From contig JADCDC010000040.1 in NCBI GenBank assembly GCA_020252385.1, positions 1-9,032 of the forward strand: a stretch of DNA of 9,032 nucleotides, read 5' to 3'. The DNA is from Aestuariivirga sp. (GTDB taxonomy: Bacteria; Pseudomonadota; Alphaproteobacteria; Rhizobiales; Aestuariivirgaceae). A model generated the notes under the pieces. It was not told where the DNA came from. It saw nothing but the letters and a program-made list of their open reading frames with translations, and did not search any database. The translations under genes and the position numbers were made by a program. Of the stretch, positions 1-7,317 are shown piece after piece; within the stretch, counting starts at the first letter, position 1, and the number at the start of each line of letters is the position of its first letter.

Positions 1-534
1 CGCAGCGGTGCGTGCGTCGGCAATCGCCGCGCCGCCCGTATCGATGGCGTTGCGGACGTCCTCCAGTGAGGCAACCCGGCCAGGCTGCAGCACCGCCTTG
101 AACTCGCGCGCTGCAGGTGCGGGTGCTTCGCCCGCCTCCACAGGTCTGCCCTAGGCCTTCCACTTGCGGAAGCCGCCATTCAAAATGCGAACATTGTCGT
201 GTCCGAAGGTGCGGAACATCCACCACAGCCGTGCCGAGACATAGCCCGCATCATAGACGATCACCTGGGTATTGTTGCCGATGCCAAGTCCGCCAATGAC
301 GGAGCCGAACTGTTCGGCGCTGGGCAGCATGTTGATGTATGGCGAATGCGGATCCGAGATATCCTGCAGGTCGACGAAACGCGCACCGGGAATGTGACCG
401 CGCCGGAAGTCGTCGATCGCGTGCTTTCCGGCCTCGGGCAGATACCATGAGCAGTCGAGCAATACGCGATTCCGGGCGGGTTCCTGCTCCATCATCCTCG
501 CGAGTTCGCCGGTTTCGATCAGCCAGACGGTCAT
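1..534 (-). pseudogene. sseA: Tandem-rhodanese sulfurtransferase (SseA-like), interrupted by an in-frame amber codon, 3' end outside the window
   Basis: Intact relatives move sulfane sulfur from 3-mercaptopyruvate or thiosulfate to a thiol or cyanide acceptor, using two rhodanese domains. The start is the ATG at 534-532, giving MTVWLIETGELA, 7 nt behind GGAGG. The N-terminal domain follows the family closely: LLDCSW (about residue 26), the GHIPGARFVDL block (about 47-57), a MLPSAEQF block, VIVYDAG (about 92-98), WWMFRTFGHDNV, and GGFRKWKA ending at residue 127. Codon 128 (153-151) is TAG. The next 50 codons stay open to the window edge and still read like the family: GRPVEAGEAPAP, then the second-domain entry VRNAIDTGGAAIADARTAA. 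Relatives often have KWxAEGxPVE here, so a single GAG-to-TAG change explains the stop. The N-terminal domain carries Asp, not Cys, at the usual active-site place (VYDAG). A 127-residue product would therefore lack the catalytic Cys of domain 2. It lies 46 bp after hyuB and is probably in the same operon. A sequencing error is the main alternative. Confidence 0.85.
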
Positions 535-541
535 GCCATGT

Positions 542-546
542 CCTCC
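542..546 (-). promoter_or_regulatory. Ribosome binding site of the sulfurtransferase gene
   Basis: The minus strand reads GGAGG, 7 nt before the ATG at 534. It fixes the start there rather than at an in-frame start codon near 597, which would overlap the 3' end of hyuB and add about 21 residues unlike the family. A second ATG at 539-537 is out of frame and stops after two codons. Confidence 0.7.
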
Positions 547-580
547 GCACCGCAGAAAAAGATTGTCACCGCGCGCATTC

Positions 581-2602
581 TCAGAGCGGCCTCGCAAGAC
601 GCCGTGACATGAGCTTGTGTTCGCGAAGTTCCTTGTAGATCATCGGGACCTGCCCGGGCAGAACCTTCTCGCCGGCCTCGAGCCTGCGGCCGATTTCCGC
701 GTAGAGAGCTTGATGCCCGGTCTGGCGCTGGACACGGGGCAATCCCACGATTTCGGCGCTGATGGCGTCGTGCAGCTCGGTCGGCCACAGGGCGTTATAG
801 GCTTCGCGGACCGGCCCATAGTCGATCGCCTTCAGCGGCTTGCCACCGCGTGCCGCTCGCATCCGGTTGCGCAACTCCTGCGTGGCGGCGACATCCAGCA
901 CACCGTCCGCCGCGATCACCACGCCGTAGGCCGTCTCGGCGCTGCTGCGCCACACATAGCCGTCAAGAACATCGGACAAAACCTGCTCCGGCGGCCGCTC
1001 GAGGGGATCGCCGTAGCCGCCGCCGCCCTGGGTACCCATGCGGATCACGTCGCCGAGCCCCACCTGCAGGATGTCGATCTTGCCGATGTTCTTCTCTTCC
1101 GGCGTGCCGGGATTGAGTAGGGTGTATCCGGTGCTGCCGGGCTGGCCGCCCTGCCGGCCTGCGGGCGGAAACAGGTAGCGCTCAAGGTTCCGCGCTGTCA
1201 CCGTCGAGAATGGCGAGTGGGTTTCGAACTCGATGACCGCGCCCGTGCCACCCCGGTATCTTCCTGCCCCGCCTGAGTCCTCGCGCAGGCCGTACCGCCT
1301 GATCACCACCTCCGGCATTTCCCGCTCCAGCAACTCGGTCGGCACGTTCTTGAGGAAGTTCAGGATCACCATGGTGCCGTCGACGCCATCTGCCATCGGA
1401 CGCCCGCCGGAGCCTCCCACCACCGGCTGGATGACCGAGACCCGCGTCTCCGAGGTTGCGGGATCGGGCATCGCCACCATCAGGATACCCCCCTGGCCCG
1501 AGTCAGTTGCCGGCAACTGATCGGGAACCGCCTGTGCGAGAGCCCCGATGATCACGTCGCAGACCTTGTGGGAGGTGGAATAGCGTGCGCCACAGGCCGC
1601 CCCGGCATCCGGGTTGATGATAGTGCCCTTGGGAATGGATATCTTCAGCGGCCTGACCAGTCCGGCATTGTAGGCGATCGACGGCTCGCGCGTGCACAGC
1701 CAATTTACGACGCCCGTCACCAGCATCCAGTGGCCGTTCTTGGAAAAGCTCGGCAGGTTGAGGGCGGCCCGCACTTCCGGCGCGGTGCCGGCAAAGTTCA
1801 TGTGGAACTCACCATCCTTCACAGTCAGCGTGAGATTGATGCGCAGGAGACCGAGGCCCGCCACGTCACCCTCGATGAAGTCGGAGAAATGGTAGACGCC
1901 TTCGGGGACCGTGGCGATCACCCGGCGTGACTGGGCCTCCGCATAGTTCAACACGTCGTCGATCGACTTGCTGACGGTCGGTGCGCCGAAACGCGCAATG
2001 ATCTCGCGCATGCGCCGCATTGCGGTGTTCAGTGCCGCGATGCAGGCCTTCATGTCTCCCCAGTTCTGCCCGCTGCTGCGCGTGTTGGCGAGGAACGTCT
2101 TCAGAAACGTCTCGTTGAGGACGCCTTCGCTGAACAGCTTCTGCGGTGGGATGCGGATGCCTTCCTGGGTCAGTTCATAGCTTGAAGGCGCAATCGATCC
2201 GGAGACCCTGCCGCCGACATCCGTCATGTGAACGAAGGTCCAGAGATAGCATATGATCGCACCTGCCTCGAAGACTGGTGTCCAGAGATAGACATCCGAA
2301 AGATGGGTTGCCATGCCCCGCGTGGCCTCGGGGTCGTTGCTGATGAAGATGTCACCTTCGCGCACATCCTCGCCCATCGCGCGGATCGCGTCATCCATGG
2401 GCTTGCCGACCATCATCAGCACACCGTATCGCCGTGAGGCGGCGAACACCTCGCCTCTGGTGCTCACAAGTGCTGCGCCGTAGTCCTGCGTCTCCTTGAT
2501 GAACACCGTGTGCGCGGTGCGGAACAGTGCCTGCGCCATCTCGTCCACGATCGCCTGAAAGCGGTTGGACATGATTTCGAGCCCGATCTTGTCAGCAATC
2601 AT
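581..2602 (-). CDS. hyuB: Hydantoinase B / 5-oxoprolinase B-type subunit (HyuB family)
   Basis: This is the partner of HyuA in ATP-dependent opening of cyclic amides (hydantoins, N-methylhydantoin, 5-oxoproline) or, in acetone/acetophenone carboxylases, in substrate carboxylation. It acts in the cytoplasm. Family blocks visible in the 673 residues: the N-terminal IMSNRFQAIVDEM region (10-22), KETQDYGAALV (36-46), GDIFISNDP (83-91) followed by HLSD, HMTDVGGRVSG (125-135), an IQPVVGGSGGRP block (391-402), REDSGGAGRYRGGTG (440-454), and the hallmark GGGGYGDPLERP (526-537). About 90 residues follow the usual end of the conserved core; they include a DYGPVREAYNALWP block (about 594-607) and a charged end. 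The start at 2602 gives a 4-bp ATGA overlap with the hyuA stop and a GGGGAG ribosome site 8 nt upstream. An upstream in-frame start at 2632 lies inside hyuA and is less likely. The exact substrate cannot be read from the sequence. Confidence 0.93.
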   Translation of the reverse strand: MIADKIGLEIMSNRFQAIVDEMAQALFRTAHTVFIKETQDYGAALVSTRGEVFAASRRYGVLMMVGKPMDDAIRAMGEDVREGDIFISNDPEATRGMATHLSDVYLWTPVFEAGAIICYLWTFVHMTDVGGRVSGSIAPSSYELTQEGIRIPPQKLFSEGVLNETFLKTFLANTRSSGQNWGDMKACIAALNTAMRRMREIIARFGAPTVSKSIDDVLNYAEAQSRRVIATVPEGVYHFSDFIEGDVAGLGLLRINLTLTVKDGEFHMNFAGTAPEVRAALNLPSFSKNGHWMLVTGVVNWLCTREPSIAYNAGLVRPLKISIPKGTIINPDAGAACGARYSTSHKVCDVIIGALAQAVPDQLPATDSGQGGILMVAMPDPATSETRVSVIQPVVGGSGGRPMADGVDGTMVILNFLKNVPTELLEREMPEVVIRRYGLREDSGGAGRYRGGTGAVIEFETHSPFSTVTARNLERYLFPPAGRQGGQPGSTGYTLLNPGTPEEKNIGKIDILQVGLGDVIRMGTQGGGGYGDPLERPPEQVLSDVLDGYVWRSSAETAYGVVIAADGVLDVAATQELRNRMRAARGGKPLKAIDYGPVREAYNALWPTELHDAISAEIVGLPRVQRQTGHQALYAEIGRRLEAGEKVLPGQVPMIYKELREHKLMSRRLARPL

Positions 2603-4641
2603 GAGGTTCGCTCCCCGATGATGTTGTACCATCGATCGATCGTGGCGCTGAAGCCCGCAGGCACATAGACCGTGGTGTCATACTGCTCGACGATGGCGGG
2701 ACCTTCGAAGCGGAAGCCCGGCGCGAGCGCCGCGCGTTGGTAGACACTTGCCTCGCCACCCTCGCCATTCTCGTAGATGCGGCGCGTAACCGGCTCGCCG
2801 CCGCTGACGGCCGCGAAAGGCCTGAGGCGCGAAAAATCCGGCTTCCGTGTAGACCCGATGACCTGCAGCCGCGCCTCCAGAATGCGGAGCGGACTTGACC
2901 GGTCGGCATAGCCGTAGACCCTCTCGTAGTGGTCATGAAAGAGGGTTTCGATCTGTGCGATGGTCAGGGGGCCGTCGGGAAGGATCACGTTCAGTTCGAA
3001 CGATTGGCCCTGATAGCACATGTCGATCGAGCGCACGATGCGCCTTTCCAGGACATCGACATTCTGGGCTGCAAGCCAGTTCTCTGCCTCGGCGCTGAAT
3101 TGATCATAGGTCGCGTTGATCTGGTCATCGTTCATGGCGCGGGAGTCGTGCCACAAGCTGCGAACGAAATCGGCGCGGAGATCGGCGACGAGGCAACCCA
3201 GGGCGCAGAGCAGCCCGGGCATCGGCGGAACGATGACGCGGCGGAGGTTGAGTTCCCGCGCCAGCATGAAGGAGTGGGTTGGCCCCGCTGCGCCATAGCA
3301 AAGCAGCGAGAAATCCTTGGCGTCGACGCCACGGCGCGCCAGCTGCGGCACCGCTTCGGCATAGATGTTCGCCGTTGCGACCTGCAGCACCGCATCGGCA
3401 GTCTGCTCGACGGTGAGGCCCAACCTCGTGCCGATCGTTGCCAGGGCCTCGCGGGCCTTATCGAGATGAAGCCGCATCTCGCCGCCGAGGATGGAGGTCA
3501 TGATGCCGAGAACGGCATAGGCGTCGGTGACCGTTGGTTCCGTTCCGCCGCGGCCATAGCAGGCGGGTCCGGGATAGGCACCCGCAGACCGCGGCCCGAC
3601 CTTGAGGACGCCTTCGGCGTCGAGCCACGCGACCGAGCCGCCGCCCGCCCCGATCGCCGAGACGTCGACGGCGGGCAGGACGACGGTGAAGTCACCGACG
3701 GTGTTCTCGTTGGAATAGGGCACTTCGCCGTTGATGAGAGCCATGTCGACCGAGGTGCCGCCCATGTCGAGCGTGAGGAGACGCGTGTCGCCCATGAGGT
3801 GCCCGATGAATGCGGCTCCGATGACGCCGGAGGCGGGACCCGAAAGCAGCGTCTCGACCGGCCGCCGGCCTGCAGCCTCGACGCTCATGACGCCGCCGTT
3901 CGACTTGGTGGAGAAAATCCGCGCGCCGACGCCGGCAGCCGTAGCCTTCTCCTTCAGCGTCTTGAAGTAGCGGCCCATCCGGGCGCCGATGTAACCATTG
4001 ATGACGCTGACGAGCGCGCGCTCGTATTCGCGCTGCTGTGGCCAGAGTTCTGCCGAGGCGATCACATAGGCTCCGGGAAACTCCTCGAGGATCCATTGCT
4101 TTGCAAGGCTCTCATGGTCGCCGTTGCGATAGGAGTGCAGAAAGCAGATGGCAATGTTGTCGGCGCCGCCGTCGAACAGGGCGCGGGCTTGGGCGATCAC
4201 GTCGTCCCTGGCGATGGGCACGATGACGCGGCCGTCGAAGCCCATTCTTTCGTTGACTTCCGCAACCCGCCGGCGGGGCGCCAGCGCGCGCGGCCGGGGG
4301 GCATAGAGGTTGTTGGCCTGTGGCAATCGCAGCCGCCGCAACTCCAGAATGTCCCTGAAGCCCTTGGTGACGAGAAGTCCGACCTGCGCGCCGTCGCGCT
4401 CGAGAAGCGTGTTCACGCCGAGCGTCGTTCCATGCGAGAAGTAGCCGATCTTGCCGGGTTCGATCTGGTGCCTGTCGCGCAGGGCTTCGAGGCCGGTGAT
4501 GATGGCTTGCTCGGGGTCTTGCCGGTTCGAGGGAACCTTGAGCGAGGTCAGGGCTCCTGAAACGTCGTCGAAGAGAAGGACATCGGTGAAGGTTCCACCG
4601 ATGTCGACGCCGAGACGGTAGCGCGGTGCCGGTTCACTCAT
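2599..4641 (-). CDS. hyuA: Hydantoinase A / 5-oxoprolinase A-type ATPase subunit (HyuA family)
   Basis: This is the ATP-binding subunit of the HyuA/HyuB enzyme. In relatives it phosphorylates the substrate (enol or amide oxygen), after which the ring opens or a carboxyl group is added. The 680 residues show an ASKHA-type actin/hexokinase fold: phosphate loop GVDIGGTFTDVLLFD (11-25), HGTTLGVNTLLERDG (70-84), the SGPASGV block (267-273), second phosphate site LDMGGTSVDMAL (291-302), DVSAIGAGGGS (326-336), PACYGRGGTEPTVTDA (359-374), CYGAAGPTHS (448-457), PGLLCALGC (475-483), CYQGQSFEL (542-550) and the closing EQYDTTVYVPAG (652-663). Length is normal for a free-standing HyuA. The start at 4641 is the ATG that puts the phosphate loop near residue 11, as is usual. 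The only longer in-frame option begins with TTG at 4686. The ribosome site is weak (an A/G-rich AGAAAGAA about 10 nt upstream). The gene lies 158 bp after the E1-like gene and is coupled to hyuB. Acetone carboxylase is less likely, as no gamma-subunit gene follows. Confidence 0.94.
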   Translation of the reverse strand: MSEPAPRYRLGVDIGGTFTDVLLFDDVSGALTSLKVPSNRQDPEQAIITGLEALRDRHQIEPGKIGYFSHGTTLGVNTLLERDGAQVGLLVTKGFRDILELRRLRLPQANNLYAPRPRALAPRRRVAEVNERMGFDGRVIVPIARDDVIAQARALFDGGADNIAICFLHSYRNGDHESLAKQWILEEFPGAYVIASAELWPQQREYERALVSVINGYIGARMGRYFKTLKEKATAAGVGARIFSTKSNGGVMSVEAAGRRPVETLLSGPASGVIGAAFIGHLMGDTRLLTLDMGGTSVDMALINGEVPYSNENTVGDFTVVLPAVDVSAIGAGGGSVAWLDAEGVLKVGPRSAGAYPGPACYGRGGTEPTVTDAYAVLGIMTSILGGEMRLHLDKAREALATIGTRLGLTVEQTADAVLQVATANIYAEAVPQLARRGVDAKDFSLLCYGAAGPTHSFMLARELNLRRVIVPPMPGLLCALGCLVADLRADFVRSLWHDSRAMNDDQINATYDQFSAEAENWLAAQNVDVLERRIVRSIDMCYQGQSFELNVILPDGPLTIAQIETLFHDHYERVYGYADRSSPLRILEARLQVIGSTRKPDFSRLRPFAAVSGGEPVTRRIYENGEGGEASVYQRAALAPGFRFEGPAIVEQYDTTVYVPAGFSATIDRWYNIIGERTS
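2611..2616 (-). promoter_or_regulatory. Ribosome binding site of hyuB inside the hyuA 3' end
   Basis: GGGGAG on the minus strand lies 8 nt before the ATG at 2602-2600, within the last codons of hyuA. With the ATGA stop/start overlap it indicates translational coupling, as expected for subunits of one enzyme made in equal amounts. It also decides the hyuB start. Confidence 0.7.
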
Positions 4642-4690
4642 GTGCCCATCGTTCTTTCTGGCTGGCCGCTCCACAATGCCCCGCAAACCA

Positions 4691-4709
4691 CGCTCATGCT
4701 TCGCTCATG
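4691..4709. repeat. Short direct repeat CGCTCATG x2, 11-bp period
   Basis: Two exact 8-bp copies (4691-4698 and 4702-4709) are separated by 3 bp, so they face the same side of the helix. They lie 50-68 bp upstream of the hyuA start. They could be half-sites for an activator, or a chance duplication. Confidence 0.35.
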
Positions 4710-4731
4710 AAGTTCCAAATAATGAAAATGA

Positions 4732-4747
4732 TGTCCACTATACGACA
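4732..4747. promoter_or_regulatory. Candidate operator palindrome upstream of hyuA
   Basis: The hyphenated palindrome has TGTC and GACA arms around an 8-nt AT-rich core. It lies about 91-106 bp before the hyuA start codon and overlaps a possible minus-strand -10 hexamer (TATAGT). Its size and form resemble operators of small dimeric regulators such as the IclR family, but the regulator is not identified and the arms are short. Confidence 0.3.
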
Positions 4748-4799
4748 CTCGTCTTCCGATGAACAGCACCTTTGTTCCGCTGGGCGGGTGCGTCCTCCG

Positions 4800-7196
4800 T
4801 CAGGCAAGCCGCAAATGGCGGAGTGGCCGACCGGTGGTCATCGCCTGGACCGCGGCTACAATGGCCTGCGAGTCGATGCCGAAGTGGCGGTAGAGATCCG
4901 CAAGCGCGCCCGTCTCCCCGAAGTGTTCGACACCGAGTGCGCGGGTGCGGTGGCCCGCCACTGCGCCAAGCCATCCCAGCGTCGCCGGATGCCCGTCGAC
5001 GACGGTGACCAGCGCGCAATCCCGCGGCAGGTCGGCCAGCAGGCGTTCGATATGGCTCCTGGCTTGTGGCCGGCCGTTTTCGCGGGCCCGTGCCGCGGCC
5101 GCCCATCCGGCGTTCAGCCGATCGGCCGATGTGACCGCGAGCAGCCCGACGTCGCGCCGGTCTTCTGCCATCAACCCTGCTGCCCGGATTGCCTCGGGCG
5201 TAATGGCTCCGGAATAGGCGATTGTTACCTCGGCATTTGGGCCCGGAGGCCGCAACCAATAGCCTCCATCGATGATCCCTGCGGCGAGAGCCGGCGTGAT
5301 GCTGCGGACCGGCTGCTCGATGCTGCGGCTTGAAAGGCGCAGATAGACAGATCCACCCTTCTGGTCTCGCAGCCATGACAGCTGGTCGGGATCTGCCTCG
5401 CCGTCCCGCTGCAGATAGTCGAAGGCCCAGCGCAGGAGCACCTCGAGTTCGTCGACAAACGCGGGCTCGAAACTCGCCAGCCCATCTTGCGCCATGCCGA
5501 TCAGCGGTGTGGCAATCGACTGGTGCGCGCCGCCTTCACCGGCGAGCGTCACGCCGGATGGTGTTGCGGCAATGATGAACCGTGCGTCCTGGTAGCAGGC
5601 ATAATTCAGCGCATCGAGCCCCCGCTGGATGAAGGGATCGTAAACCGTGCCGATGGGGATCAGGCGCTCGCCGGTCAACGTGTGGGAAAGGCCCAGCGCG
5701 GAAAGAAGCAGGAACAGGTTCATCTCGGCGATGCCAAGCTCGATGTGCTGGCCCTTGGGCGAGAAGGTCCAGTTGTAGGTCGACGGAATGCGCTCGGTCT
5801 TGAAGATGTCGGCAACGTCATGGCGGGCGAACAAGCCGCGGCGATTGACCCAGGCTCCGAGATTGGTGGAGACAGTCACATCGGGAGACGTGGTGACGAT
5901 GCGGTCGGAGAGGCTCGAACTGGACTTGGCGAGTTCGTGCAGCAGCAGGCCGAAACCTTGCTGTGTCGACATCATGGGCTGTGGATCCACGACCAGCCGG
6001 TCCGGCACCGGAATGCGCTCGGCGCGATAGCGGCGCATGCCCCTTGCGTTGAACGGCACGGACGCCAGCAGCTTTTCCAGTGCCGCGGTTCCGCTCGCCA
6101 GGCCCTCGAACCTGTCCCATTCATGCCCGGCACGGATGTTCATCCGATCTTGAAACGCCATCATCTGCGCCGGGGTCATCAGCCCGGCGTGATTGTCCTT
6201 ATGACCTGCAAGCGGCAAGCCGAAGCCCTTGATCGTATAGGCGATGAAGCAGACCGGGCGGTCGTGGCTGCGGGCGGCTTCAAAGGCTTCTAGCAGCGAG
6301 GGCATGTCATGGCCACCGAGATTGCCCATCAGCTGGGCAAGCGCGTCGTCATTCCGCCGGTCGATCAGGCCCACGGCATCGGCGTCGTCCGCCAACTCCT
6401 CAGTGAGGCGCTTGCGCCACGCGGCTCCGCCCTGGAAGGTCAGGGCCGAATAGAGCTGGTTGGGACAGTCGTCGATCCAGCGCCTTAGGCGTTCGCCTCC
6501 CGGTTCACCAAAGGCGGCCTGCTGCAGCCTGCCGTGCTTGAGGATCACCACGTCCCATCCAAAGTTGCGGAACATCACTTCGAAGCGCGACCAGAGTCCT
6601 TCGTGCGCCACTGCGTCCAGGGACTGGCGGTTATAGTCGACCACCCACCAGGTGTTGCGCAGGCCGTGCTTCCAGCCTTCCAGCAGCGCCTCGAAGATAT
6701 TGCCTTCGTCCAGTTCGGCATCCCCACGCAGCGCCACCAGTCGCGCCTCGGGCCTGTCCATGCCCCAACCCTTGGTGCGCAGATAATCCTGCGCCAGCGA
6801 TGCGAACAGCGTCTGGGCAACGCCGAGGCCCACGGAACCGGTAGAGAAGTCGACGTCGTCGGCATCCTTGGTACGCGAAGGATAGGACTGGGCGCCCTTG
6901 TAGCCCCGAAAGTTCTTGAGCCGGTCGAGAGTCTGGTTGCCGAGAAGGTACTGGATGGCGTGAAAGACGGGACTTGCGTGCGGCTTCACCGCCACCCTGT
7001 CCTCTGGCCGGAGTGCGGCGAAGTACAGCGCCGTCATGATGGTTGTGGCAGACGCCGAAGATGCCTGATGTCCCCCGACCTTGAGCCCGTCCCGGTTGTC
7101 GCGCAGGTGATTGGCGTTGTGGATCATCCATGTCGCGAGCCAGAGCACCTTGCGCTCAAAGTCGCGGAGCAGTTCAAGCCTCTCGTCGTGAGCCAT
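4800..7196 (-). CDS. Homodimeric 2-oxoacid dehydrogenase E1-like protein (AceE/MdeB type, transketolase fold)
   Basis: This is predicted to be a thiamine-diphosphate enzyme that decarboxylates a 2-oxoacid (pyruvate or 2-oxobutyrate) and passes the acyl group to a lipoyl E2 protein. The 798 residues align along their whole length with homodimeric E1 of the E. coli AceE type (887 aa), but start later. Visible matches: GLKVGGHQASSAS (37-49; His43 matches the active-site His of AceE GGHMAS), SVGLGVAQ (121-128), the ThDP/Mg motif RGDAELDEG (157-165) ending at YNRQSLD (188-194), AYTIKGFGLPLAGHKDNH (319-336), HIELGIAEMN (484-493; Glu491 fits the ThDP-activating Glu), GVTLAGEGGAHQS (548-560), and the C-terminal HFGETGALADLYRHFGID (758-775). 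GDG is GDA here and the closing NN is YN, possibly subfamily traits. The ATG at 7196 has GGGAG 9 nt upstream. No E2 or E3 is in the window. A divergent Lrp gene next door recalls P. putida mdeB/mdeR, so 2-oxobutyrate is a fair guess, not a proof. Confidence 0.85.
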   Translation of the reverse strand: MAHDERLELLRDFERKVLWLATWMIHNANHLRDNRDGLKVGGHQASSASATTIMTALYFAALRPEDRVAVKPHASPVFHAIQYLLGNQTLDRLKNFRGYKGAQSYPSRTKDADDVDFSTGSVGLGVAQTLFASLAQDYLRTKGWGMDRPEARLVALRGDAELDEGNIFEALLEGWKHGLRNTWWVVDYNRQSLDAVAHEGLWSRFEVMFRNFGWDVVILKHGRLQQAAFGEPGGERLRRWIDDCPNQLYSALTFQGGAAWRKRLTEELADDADAVGLIDRRNDDALAQLMGNLGGHDMPSLLEAFEAARSHDRPVCFIAYTIKGFGLPLAGHKDNHAGLMTPAQMMAFQDRMNIRAGHEWDRFEGLASGTAALEKLLASVPFNARGMRRYRAERIPVPDRLVVDPQPMMSTQQGFGLLLHELAKSSSSLSDRIVTTSPDVTVSTNLGAWVNRRGLFARHDVADIFKTERIPSTYNWTFSPKGQHIELGIAEMNLFLLLSALGLSHTLTGERLIPIGTVYDPFIQRGLDALNYACYQDARFIIAATPSGVTLAGEGGAHQSIATPLIGMAQDGLASFEPAFVDELEVLLRWAFDYLQRDGEADPDQLSWLRDQKGGSVYLRLSSRSIEQPVRSITPALAAGIIDGGYWLRPPGPNAEVTIAYSGAITPEAIRAAGLMAEDRRDVGLLAVTSADRLNAGWAAAARARENGRPQARSHIERLLADLPRDCALVTVVDGHPATLGWLGAVAGHRTRALGVEHFGETGALADLYRHFGIDSQAIVAAVQAMTTGRPLRHLRLA

Positions 7197-7317
7197 GTGC
7201 GTGCACTCCCATCCGACTAGATTAGTGCCATTGAAAAGGCTAATGCAGTCAAACTGGATCGCGTTCGGTAACCATGTTGGTATGAATCACTAAACTTGGA
7301 TGAAATGGGAGTGAAAC
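7197..7317. promoter_or_regulatory. Divergent promoter/operator region between the E1-like gene and the Lrp-family gene
   Basis: This 121-bp, relatively AT-rich gap must hold both start-proximal promoters. Near its centre are two overlapping inverted repeats. One is ATTAG (7221-7225) with CTAAT (7240-7244), spacer 14. The other is TTGA (7231-7234) with TCAA (7249-7252), spacer 14. Another short palindrome, ACCA-TGT-TGGT, lies at 7271-7281. The minus strand carries TTGACT (7253-7248) as a possible -35 for the E1-like gene, but I see no well-spaced -10. Weak -10 candidates for the regulator are TATGAA (7281-7286) and TAAACT (7291-7296). Lrp-family proteins usually bind such divergent gaps and control both themselves and the neighbour, which fits; the exact sites are inference. 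Confidence 0.5.
7307..7311 (+). promoter_or_regulatory. Ribosome binding site supporting the GTG start of the Lrp-family gene
   Basis: GGGAG ends 6 nt before GTG at 7318-7320. The ATG at 7305 and GTG at 7311 are in other frames, so 7318 is the sensible start. It gives an N-terminus (MLISLDDIDRKI) of normal length for the family. Confidence 0.65.

Larger units (their letters stand above)
4642..4799 (-). promoter_or_regulatory. Probable regulatory gap upstream of hyuA, with palindrome, direct repeats and a small stem
   Basis: This 158-bp non-coding stretch between the E1-like stop and the hyuA start is more AT-rich in its middle (about 4711-4745) than its surroundings. Three structures are seen. 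(1) An interrupted palindrome, TGTC-8 nt-GACA, at 4732-4747, enclosing a minus-strand TATAGT that could serve as a -10 element. (2) CGCTCATG twice, at 4691-4698 and 4702-4709, an 11-bp period of about one helical turn. (3) A GAACA / TGTTC inverted repeat at 4761-4777 with a 7-nt loop and no following T run. I read this as a likely internal promoter or operator for hyuAB. No convincing -35 box is visible, and readthrough from the E1-like gene remains possible. Confidence 0.4.

Noticed and set aside
154..534. The 127-residue sulfurtransferase product as a genuine single-domain rhodanese
   Set aside because: Single-domain rhodaneses need a catalytic Cys in this domain; here that place reads VYDAG. 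The frame beyond the stop also continues as the second domain, so the short product is a truncation.
2624..2645. GATC-rich short tandem (ATCGATCGATCG) near the hyuA 3' end
   Set aside because: It is a short run inside hyuA coding sequence encoding ordinary residues (ATIDRW), with no array or flanking structure.
2929..4560. 543-codon open frame on the plus strand, opposite hyuA
   Set aside because: It lies entirely antisense to hyuA, whose ATPase motifs are intact. The antisense product has no recognisable domain and the composition expected of a high-GC shadow frame.
2599..4641. Acetone carboxylase beta/alpha subunits as the name for hyuA/hyuB
   Set aside because: Subunit lengths (680 and 673) and the absence of a gamma-subunit gene fit hydantoinase/oxoprolinase-type pairs better. 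The specific carboxylase name is not supported.
5487..6293. 268-codon plus-strand frame opposite the E1-like gene
   Set aside because: It is fully antisense to well-conserved E1-like coding sequence, with no recognisable motif.
6534..7220. 228-codon plus-strand frame reaching into the divergent promoter region
   Set aside because: It is antisense to the N-terminal half of the E1-like protein, including its ThDP motif, and has no family resemblance. A gene here would also run through the promoter gap.
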